Positions 1 through 6,650 of a DNA stretch of 6,650 bases are shown one piece after another. The notes beneath the pieces were generated by a model that did no database searches, was not told where the DNA came from, and saw only the letters and a program-made list of their open reading frames with translations. The stretch's first letter is position 1; every line of letters begins with the position of its first letter. Source of the stretch: an uncultured Clostridia bacterium (GTDB lineage: Bacteria; Bacillota; Clostridia; Christensenellales; CAG-138); assembly GCA_937913075.1 (NCBI GenBank), contig CALEPU010000230.1, positions 1 to 6,650 on the forward strand, in the 5' to 3' direction. The translations under genes were made by a program, and so were the position numbers.

Positions 1-1
1 A

Positions 2-97
2 AAAAGTGAAAGATCCGTTAAAATGTATATCGGAACGAAAGGAAATGCCGAAATGAAAAACGGAGTAAAGTGCATTATCTGGAAAGGGCATATATAA
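2..97 (+). CDS. Possible 3' end of an upstream gene (partial, unidentified)
   Basis: One frame is open from the left window edge to a TAA at 95-97, giving about 31 codons that end in IIWKGHI. It stops 25 bp before the mazG start, which would fit an upstream operon member. I do not recognise the peptide. A second frame is also open from the edge (to TGA at 54-56), so the reading frame is not secure. The stretch is more AT-rich than the gene after it and could simply be non-coding leader. No promoter is evident between this stop and the next gene. Confidence 0.2.
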   Translation, partial: KSERSVKMYIGTKGNAEMKNGVKCIIWKGHI

Positions 98-122
98 AGA
101 ATAAGGACAAAGGAGTTATAGT

Positions 123-1643
123 ATGGTAGACCTTATCATCATCCAGGCCGGAGCGGTCGTATCGGAAAGTCTGAAAGCTGTGTTTTCCGGAGCCGAAATA
201 GCCATCGTGCAGACGACGGAGCATCCCTTCATAAAAAACTATCAGCTTTATGAGGGTTACAACACCATGGACGATCTATATGAAAGCTGCGAGGACTTTG
301 ACGAGCTCAACCGCGCGATAGCCGGCAGGCTCGTTGAAGCGGCGGAGTTTATTGCGACCGAAGGCTATAACGACCTGCTCCCGCATCGCGGCATGAGGTA
401 TGTGGCTTACATGACCCTCGGGCGGATAAATCCCGACCTTTTAAAGGCGCTGCGCGAGATGGCTGACGCGGGCAGGGTCAATATCGACGTGCTGCCCTTC
501 GTGAGCTTTGCGGAGTCTGCCTATGCCGCCGCGCTCTCGGGAGGACACCTTAAAGGGCATGAGATACTTACCGAGCTCCCCGCTAACAGCCTCAAAAAGA
601 TCCCCGATACCAACGCGCTCTATGCGATAACCGAGATCGACTCGCCCCTCACCGCGGGCGAGGTGAAGCTCGTCCTCTCGGAATACTATCCCGATGATTA
701 CGAGGTTTACCTTGCTCTGCCCGCCGTCGGCACCAAGGGCGAGATATTCTACGGGCTGAGCTATGAGATAAAGACCAGAAAGCTATTTGAGATAGACCAA
801 ATAAAGCAGTTCGACGCAGCTTCGGTTTTATTGGTGCCTCCCGCCGATGAAAAGACGCTGCCGAGGCAGAGTGTGGAGGGCTTCGCGGAGGTGATGCGCG
901 TGCTGCGCGCGCCGGGCGGCTGCCCTTGGGACGCGGAGCAGACTCACGAGAGCATCAAAAAGAATTTGCTCGAAGAGAGCTATGAGCTCATCGACGCCAT
1001 AGACCGCGACGACCCCGACGATATGTGCGAGGAACTGGGCGATCTTTTGATGCAGCTCGTCTTCCACGTGCTCATGGAGGAGGAGAAGTCGAACTTCACC
1101 CTGCGCGACGTTGCGACGGGCGTGGCGCAGAAGATGATCTACCGCCATCCGCACGTCTTCGGCGACGTTCACGTTGAAAACTCCGACGAGGTCCTTAAAA
1201 ATTGGGAAGTCTTAAAAAAGCAGGAGAAGCATCAGCAGTCGGTCTCCGACGCCATGGACGCCGTGCCGCGCAGCTTCCCTCCCCTGCTTCGTGCATATAA
1301 GATACAGAAAAAGGCGGCTGACGTCGGCTTCGATTGGGAGAGCGCTTTGGAGGCTCTGCCCAAGGTGCATGAGGAGGCGGACGAGGTAAAGGACGCCATG
1401 GCGCAGGGCGATCCCGCCGCCATAGAGGACGAGCTCGGCGATCTCTTCTTCGCCGCAGTAAACGTCGCAAGGCTCAATAAGGTCGATCCCGACCTCGCGC
1501 TCACCTACGCCACCGACAAATTCGAAAAACGCTTTAAGCTCACCGAAAAGCTTATAAAAGAGGAAGGCAAAGCCTTTGCCGATATGACCCTCGCCGAGAT
1601 GGACGAGTATTGGGAAAAGGCGAAGGAAATGCTGAAAGGCTGA
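123..1643 (+). CDS. mazG: Nucleoside triphosphate pyrophosphohydrolase MazG with degenerate N-terminal methylase-like domain (YabN type)
   Basis: A 506-aa cytosolic protein predicted to hydrolyse (d)NTPs to NMP and pyrophosphate, a house-cleaning role. Residues 1 to about 240 resemble the tetrapyrrole (SAM) methylase-like domain of Firmicutes YabN: LPFVSFAESAYAAA at 125-138, and a later stretch with DSPLTAGEVKLVL and YYPDDYEV up to KGE at 205-207. The family's GxGxGD loop near the N-terminus is replaced by IIIQAG (5-10), and the PGxP motif is not visible, so methyltransferase activity is unlikely. Residues about 250-506 hold two MazG domains. The first has GGCPWD (265-270), QTH (273-275), the metal-binding ExxE/ExxD pair E285-E288 and E304-D307, and RHPHVF (341-346). 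The second has GFDW (402-405), E418-E421 and E437-D440. All eight acidic metal ligands look intact. The start at 123 is set by AAAGGAG at 109-115, 7 nt upstream. In many Firmicutes hup or the S4-domain gene yabO follows; here a terminator follows instead. Confidence 0.93.
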   Translation: MVDLIIIQAGAVVSESLKAVFSGAEIAIVQTTEHPFIKNYQLYEGYNTMDDLYESCEDFDELNRAIAGRLVEAAEFIATEGYNDLLPHRGMRYVAYMTLGRINPDLLKALREMADAGRVNIDVLPFVSFAESAYAAALSGGHLKGHEILTELPANSLKKIPDTNALYAITEIDSPLTAGEVKLVLSEYYPDDYEVYLALPAVGTKGEIFYGLSYEIKTRKLFEIDQIKQFDAASVLLVPPADEKTLPRQSVEGFAEVMRVLRAPGGCPWDAEQTHESIKKNLLEESYELIDAIDRDDPDDMCEELGDLLMQLVFHVLMEEEKSNFTLRDVATGVAQKMIYRHPHVFGDVHVENSDEVLKNWEVLKKQEKHQQSVSDAMDAVPRSFPPLLRAYKIQKKAADVGFDWESALEALPKVHEEADEVKDAMAQGDPAAIEDELGDLFFAAVNVARLNKVDPDLALTYATDKFEKRFKLTEKLIKEEGKAFADMTLAEMDEYWEKAKEMLKG

Positions 1644-1657
1644 GCTGCGACTGTAAA

Positions 1658-1691
1658 TTCGGAGTTCGGAATTATAAATGCGTAATGCGTA
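1658..1691. repeat. Two adjacent 7-bp tandem duplications
   Basis: Just after the mazG stop, TTCGGAG/TTCGGAA lie in tandem at 1658-1671. After a 6-bp gap, ATGCGTA is exactly duplicated at 1678-1691. AATTC and GAATT also form short inverted ends around the first pair (1656-1660 and 1669-1673). Heptad-periodic short repeats of this look occur between genes in clostridial genomes, as far as I recall, so this may be a small copy of a dispersed repeat. No protein-coding sense is apparent. Confidence 0.5.
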
Positions 1692-1700
1692 ATTATTGTG

Positions 1701-1728
1701 GAAAAGCCCTTCGGGGCTTTTCTTATTT
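1701..1728 (+). terminator. Rho-independent terminator of mazG
   Basis: A perfect 9-bp stem GAAAAGCCC (1701-1709) pairs with GGGCTTTTC (1714-1722) around a TTCG tetraloop closed by C-G, the especially stable UUCG loop. TTATTTA follows as a modest U-rich tail. It lies 57 bp after the mazG stop and separates it from everything downstream. Confidence 0.88.
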
Positions 1729-1734
1729 ATCTGA

Positions 1735-1925
1735 CAGCATGGCAGCGATATGACTTGGGGGTTCGGAGCCGGTTGCCGAACCTAACGGCACAACACTATT
1801 GCTCCGATTTAACGCTCCGCGCAACGGAACCGTCCAAACCGATTCGTTGCTCTATGTCGCAGTGGATTTGTCAGCGCACAGCAGCTTTGCTGCTGAAGCT
1901 CCTCTAAACATCGATGGGAGCGCGA
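1735..1925. other. Non-coding, structured intergenic stretch with successive inverted repeats
   Basis: Between the mazG terminator and the next promoter I see no convincing gene. There are three ordered hairpins. GGTTCGG (1760-1766) pairs with CCGAACC (1776-1782) around a 9-nt loop. GCAACGGA (1821-1828) pairs with TTCGTTGC (1843-1850), with one G-U pair and a 14-nt loop. CAGCAGC (1879-1885) pairs perfectly with GCTGCTG (1889-1895) around TTT. A CATCGATG palindrome (1909-1916) follows. None of the hairpins is followed by a T-run on either strand, so they are not ordinary terminators. The stretch could be a MITE-like or other dispersed repeat, a remnant of an insertion, or an unrecognised RNA. 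The remaining part, about 1926-1993, is simply AT-rich. Confidence 0.4.
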
Positions 1926-1993
1926 TATTAATCGATTGTTATACATTGTATTGATAATTTTTAGCTATCTACTAATTTTTTCATTAATCGCTA

Positions 1994-2022
1994 TTGACAA
2001 GTTAAATACAAATCGTTATAAT
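1994..2022 (+). promoter_or_regulatory. Consensus housekeeping-sigma promoter
   Basis: A perfect -35 TTGACA (1994-1999), a 17-bp spacer and a perfect -10 TATAAT (2017-2022) match the ideal sigma-A/sigma-70 promoter. Transcription would start around 2029-2030, leaving a short leader before the ribosome site GGGAGG at 2043-2048. An 8-bp direct repeat, ATTAATCG, occurs at 1927-1934 and again at 1983-1990 just upstream of the -35, a possible but unproven regulator site. This promoter probably serves both the small gene at 2057 and the lipoprotein gene at 2415. Confidence 0.85.
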
Positions 2023-2056
2023 GTATATAGCATCAAATTATCGGGAGGAAATGTAC

Positions 2057-2396
2057 ATGTTTAAGATTTTACTTAGCATCATAATGTCAGCATTATTTGC
2101 ATTAAATTCAGCATCCGTAATAAAGCCCAAGAGTAATAACAAAGCATGTGGTCGCAGAACTGCTATTGTCCGTTATTGGGATGCGGTCAATGCTCAGAAT
2201 TGGGAAGAATGGAAGTATACAATTGCTCCTTGCGAATGGAAGCACTTATTCATGTTCTGCTTCGCACCATTGGAAAACATGTTCCTATTGTAACTGTACA
2301 AAAGCAAATTCTTATGTTGCTCACACTTGGGTATTACTCCAAGGTCAATATGTATGTTCAGTATGTGGTGAACCGCAAGTTATCAATCCGGACTAA
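2057..2396 (+). pseudogene. Small secreted zinc-ribbon-like protein, apparently frameshifted
   Basis: Translation most likely starts at ATG 2057, 8 nt after GGGAGG (2043-2048); the in-frame ATG at 2021 lies inside the -10 box and cannot be used. The first frame gives a short basic start and a hydrophobic signal-peptide-like segment (FKILLSIIMSALFAL). It then has YWDAVNAQNWEEW and stops at 2293. Coding character then moves to the +1 frame, open from 2124 to TAA at 2394-2396. That frame carries HHW followed by CSYC (2280-2291), and HTW followed by CSVCG (2355-2369), a paired Cys-Cys pattern like a small zinc ribbon. The two frames overlap at about 2124-2290, so a single net +1 shift, likely near 2215-2240, would join a signal peptide to the Cys-rich tail. 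This may be a real mutation, a sequencing error, or less likely programmed frameshifting. The function is unknown and the region is AT-richer than the flanking genes. Confidence 0.5.
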
Positions 2397-2414
2397 ATAG
2401 GAGGTAGTGTCCAT

Positions 2415-3248
2415 ATGTCTCAAAATAAAACATCGCTTTCCATCGTTGCAAAGCTGTTCTTATTGTCTGTGCCCATTATCATCGTTTTTTCAAATATTCT
2501 CGGATGTTCTGCGAGCACGAGAGAAGATTTACCAAAAACCACCGCTCCTTCAATAACGGAGCAAAACGAGCCTCCGCTCACTATGGCAACAGAGCAATCA
2601 CAGGGAGAGCAAAGCGGCTCCGACATCGTTGATGAAACAGAAGCGGTCAGTGGCTTTGATTTATACGAGATTGTTATATCCAAAAGCGAAGACGGCTCGT
2701 ACACTGATGCTGATATGCGTTATTCCGCTAAGCTGCTGCTTCCTCAAGGGTGGCTTGTAAAGCAAGGAACGTTTGACGGTATAGGCTATTATCCCTCGGA
2801 AGAATTTGCTTCGCTTAGCCTTACAGCATCACGTCTTGGTGCTAAAAGGACATACTCTCTATATGATGAACAAAACGTGTGCGTTGGCACTATCGGAGTA
2901 TTTACTTGGTCCTTATCCGATGAAGATGTACAGTCGGTAACTTCATCCGAACTAAAAGAGCTTAGCTTTAAGTTCGGTTTCGCCGAAGTGCGAATGGGCT
3001 CCCTTGCGTGCCTTATTACCGCAGAAAACGATGCACATACGGTGCCTTGTGACTCCGACCGTTTCGCTCTGGTTTGCCACACAGGCTATCGAAATATCTA
3101 TACTGACGAGCAAATAGAACTGCCTGCCGCTGCTGCACTAGACGTTAATTACTGTGTAGGCATAATGTTCGAGTTTGCAAACGACGTTTTGACCGAGACA
3201 CAGCTTGATACTATCGCTTCATCTGTTCGTTTCACTGTATTTGAATAA
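2415..3248 (+). CDS. Putative lipoprotein of unknown function
   Basis: A 277-aa protein with a lipoprotein signal peptide: basic residues K5 and K13, a hydrophobic core at about 14-27, and lipobox ILGC with the lipidated Cys31. A Ser/Thr/Glu/Pro-rich, low-complexity tether runs from about 32 to 78 and would hold the domain off the membrane. The globular part (about 80-277) has LLLPQGW (107-113) and VGTIGVF (157-163), and ends in LDTIASSVRFTVF. A motif of the type LPxGW plus a final 'I-x-S-V/I-x-F' strand recalls DcrB/PsbP-like secreted domains, but this is a fold guess. Four further cysteines (156, 199, 212, 221) and C247 are present. AGGAGG (2399-2404), 10 nt upstream, supports the start. 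The gene begins 18 bp after the end of the zinc-ribbon-like frame, so the two probably share the promoter at 1994. I do not recognise a named family. Confidence 0.8.
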   Translation: MSQNKTSLSIVAKLFLLSVPIIIVFSNILGCSASTREDLPKTTAPSITEQNEPPLTMATEQSQGEQSGSDIVDETEAVSGFDLYEIVISKSEDGSYTDADMRYSAKLLLPQGWLVKQGTFDGIGYYPSEEFASLSLTASRLGAKRTYSLYDEQNVCVGTIGVFTWSLSDEDVQSVTSSELKELSFKFGFAEVRMGSLACLITAENDAHTVPCDSDRFALVCHTGYRNIYTDEQIELPAAAALDVNYCVGIMFEFANDVLTETQLDTIASSVRFTVFE

Positions 3249-3304
3249 ATCGTTATTGCTCCTCTTTGATTTTAAACGTTATATAACATATTAGGTCTCT
3301 AAAT

Positions 3305-3344
3305 CCGTTCTGGTAACAAATTTGATATCAGAACGGTAATTTTT
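3305..3344 (+). terminator. Rho-independent terminator after the lipoprotein gene
   Basis: CCGTTCTGGTA (3305-3315) pairs with TATCAGAACGG (3326-3336), 11 bp with one G-U pair, around a 10-nt loop. TAATTTTT follows (five Ts at 3340-3344). It sits 56 bp after the lipoprotein stop and isolates the islet from the RHH-clpB unit. Confidence 0.85.
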
Positions 3345-3360
3345 GTGCAGAATATATTAT

Positions 3361-3379
3361 TAATTTGTATTGCAAATTA
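3361..3379. promoter_or_regulatory. Candidate operator: perfect dyad over the -35 region
   Basis: TAATTTG (3361-3367) and CAAATTA (3373-3379) are exact inverted copies separated by 5 bp. The dyad includes the -35 hexamer (3370-3375) of the promoter for the RHH gene that follows, a placement suited to steric repression. RHH proteins commonly bind short dyads at their own promoters, so autoregulation is the natural inference. AT-rich DNA makes chance dyads more likely, and no second full copy is seen elsewhere in the window. Confidence 0.5.
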
Positions 3380-3397
3380 TATAGAGCGTGGTATAAT
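3370..3397 (+). promoter_or_regulatory. Promoter of the RHH-clpB unit (extended -10)
   Basis: A perfect -10 TATAAT (3392-3397) is preceded by TG at 3389-3390, giving the extended TGnTATAAT form. A weaker -35, TTGCAA (3370-3375), lies 16 bp away. Initiation is expected near 3404, about 20 nt before the start codon at 3424. I see no other promoter before clpB, so this one probably drives both genes. Confidence 0.75.
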
Positions 3398-3423
3398 GGA
3401 ACTGATGAAAAGGAGCTGATGAA

Positions 3424-4071
3424 ATGTCAAAGAGCATCTATTCCCTCGTATTGGACGACGAGGTCATAGCGGCGATAGACCGCACGGCGTACGCCGAGGG
3501 GCTCAGCCGTTCGGCGCTTATAAACCGATTGCTGGCGCGCGAGGTCGGGCTTTCCACTGCGCAGATGCGCACGCGGGATATCTTTCAAAGGGTGGAGGAG
3601 CTTTTAACGGGCGATATGCTTTTCGCCATGGGCGAGCCCTCGGAGGATTCCTTCCGGATGCGCTCGGCGCTGCGCTACAAATACAACCCCACCGTGCGCT
3701 ACACCGTGGCCTTGGGCGCTCAGGGCTCATCCTTGGGCGAGCTGCGGGTGCAGGTAAGGTCAAGGAGCGACGCCTTTACCCTTGCCATGCTGCAATTCTT
3801 CCGCTTGTGGGAGAAGCTGGAGCAGGCTTATATCGGCGCTGTCGATATGAATTTCGAGCCGAACCGGCTTGTAAGAAGGCTCTCGCCCCACAATAAGAAG
3901 GACGGAAGTCATACCGGCGCGCTGGACGGCGACGCGCTCGCCGCTTACATAGGCGCATTCGACTCCGCTATGAAAGGGTTTTTCAATAATATCGAGGATC
4001 CCGCCGCGGCGGCAGAGGCTGCCGAGGCAAGCATCGCGGAGTACGTCCGCAATAATCAGATAATAATGTAA
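3424..4071 (+). CDS. Ribbon-helix-helix (CopG/Arc-like) DNA-binding protein with uncharacterised C-terminal domain
   Basis: A 215-aa protein. Residues 4 to about 43 fit an RHH fold: a short strand (SIYSLVLD), helix 1 (DEVIAAIDRTAYAEG), a turn with LSRSALI, and helix 2 (ALINRLLAREVG). RHH proteins dimerise and bind the major groove with the paired strands. The remaining ~170 residues have no domain I recognise: two moderately hydrophobic helical stretches (about 117-138 and 170-190), a strand-like YTVALGAQ...ELRVQVRS segment (93-113) and an alanine/glutamate-rich helix (194-206). This is much longer than a minimal 45-100 aa CopG-type repressor, so the C-terminal part may sense something or oligomerise. 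AAGGAG at 3410-3415, 8 nt upstream, sets the start; the ATG at 3419 is too close to it and out of frame. The gene is 45 bp upstream of clpB and probably co-transcribed with it. Self-repression and control of clpB are inferences from position. Confidence 0.8.
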   Translation: MSKSIYSLVLDDEVIAAIDRTAYAEGLSRSALINRLLAREVGLSTAQMRTRDIFQRVEELLTGDMLFAMGEPSEDSFRMRSALRYKYNPTVRYTVALGAQGSSLGELRVQVRSRSDAFTLAMLQFFRLWEKLEQAYIGAVDMNFEPNRLVRRLSPHNKKDGSHTGALDGDALAAYIGAFDSAMKGFFNNIEDPAAAAEAAEASIAEYVRNNQIIM

Positions 4072-4080
4072 TATTGACTG

Positions 4081-4097
4081 CGCGGGCTTGACCCGCG
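4081..4097 (+). promoter_or_regulatory. GC-rich hairpin between the RHH gene and clpB
   Basis: CGCGGG (4081-4086) pairs perfectly with CCCGCG (4092-4097) around CTTGA, followed by only TTT (4098-4100). It lies directly before the clpB ribosome site AAGGAG (4102-4107). The short T-run makes it at best a weak, leaky terminator. It could lower clpB readthrough relative to the RHH gene, protect the clpB message 5' end, or act as a heat-sensitive structure near the ribosome site. No function is proven. Confidence 0.45.
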
Positions 4098-4116
4098 TTT
4101 GAAGGAGCTGAACGAT

Positions 4117-6650
<2,534 letters not shown>

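Noticed and set aside
828..1504. Minus-strand open frames within mazG
   Set aside because: They lie opposite well-conserved MazG motifs, are Arg/Ala/Ser-rich and have no ribosome sites; shadows of GC-rich coding.
1698..1907. Open frame of 69 codons after mazG
   Set aside because: It starts inside the terminator stem, has no ribosome site, runs across three hairpins and has an unnatural composition; treated as non-coding.
2021..2056. Upstream ATG in frame with the 2057 start
   Set aside because: The ATG overlaps the -10 box and lies before the expected transcription start, so it cannot begin the protein; GGGAGG points to 2057.
2146..2400. Third open frame across the small secreted gene
   Set aside because: It has no ribosome site, and its product lacks the paired-cysteine pattern and signal peptide seen in the other two frames.
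2420..3082. Minus-strand open frames within the lipoprotein gene
   Set aside because: No ribosome site or recognisable protein; the + frame has a signal peptide and lipobox.
4087..4104. CtsR-like heptad pair (CTTGACC then TTTGAAG)
   Set aside because: The second half matches only 5 of 7 positions and the gap is 4 instead of 3 nt; the first half overlaps the hairpin. Too weak to call a CtsR operator.
3249..4116. CIRCE element (TTAGCACTC-N9-GAGTGCTAA) upstream of clpB or the RHH gene
   Set aside because: Searched for by eye in both gaps and not found.

Overview
The window reads as a chromosomal piece of a Gram-positive, Clostridia-type bacterium. Every gene lies on the + strand and has a strong AAGGAG/AGGAGG ribosome site. 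The N-terminal part of the MazG protein is of the Firmicutes YabN type, and clpB is present. GC-rich, G/C-ending codons mixed with ATA, TTA and AAA codons suit an uncultured gut Oscillospirales or Christensenellales relative, but this placement is inference.

Layout. Positions 1-97 may hold the tail of an unidentified upstream gene. Positions 123-1643 encode a two-domain protein: a degenerate tetrapyrrole-methylase-like domain followed by a full tandem MazG NTP pyrophosphohydrolase. It is closed by a UUCG-loop terminator. Two 7-bp tandem duplications lie just before that terminator, and a roughly 190-bp non-coding stretch with three successive inverted repeats follows it.

Positions about 1900-3420 form a visibly AT-richer islet. 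It has a perfect-consensus TTGACA-17-TATAAT promoter. A small secreted, zinc-ribbon-like gene follows; it appears frameshifted. Next is a lipoprotein gene of unknown function, 18 bp downstream and probably in the same operon. A strong terminator (3305-3344) ends this unit.

The second transcription unit starts at an extended -10 promoter (3389-3397). A perfect 7-5-7 dyad covers its -35 region. It encodes a ribbon-helix-helix (RHH) protein with an uncharacterised C-terminal domain (3424-4071). After a 45-bp gap with a GC-rich hairpin comes clpB (4117 to the window end), whose last few codons are cut off.

The most interesting point is the RHH-clpB unit. The disaggregase gene has neither a CIRCE element nor a convincing CtsR box. 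It sits behind a DNA-binding-protein gene whose own promoter carries a candidate operator. This suggests, without proving it, an alternative way of controlling protein disaggregation.
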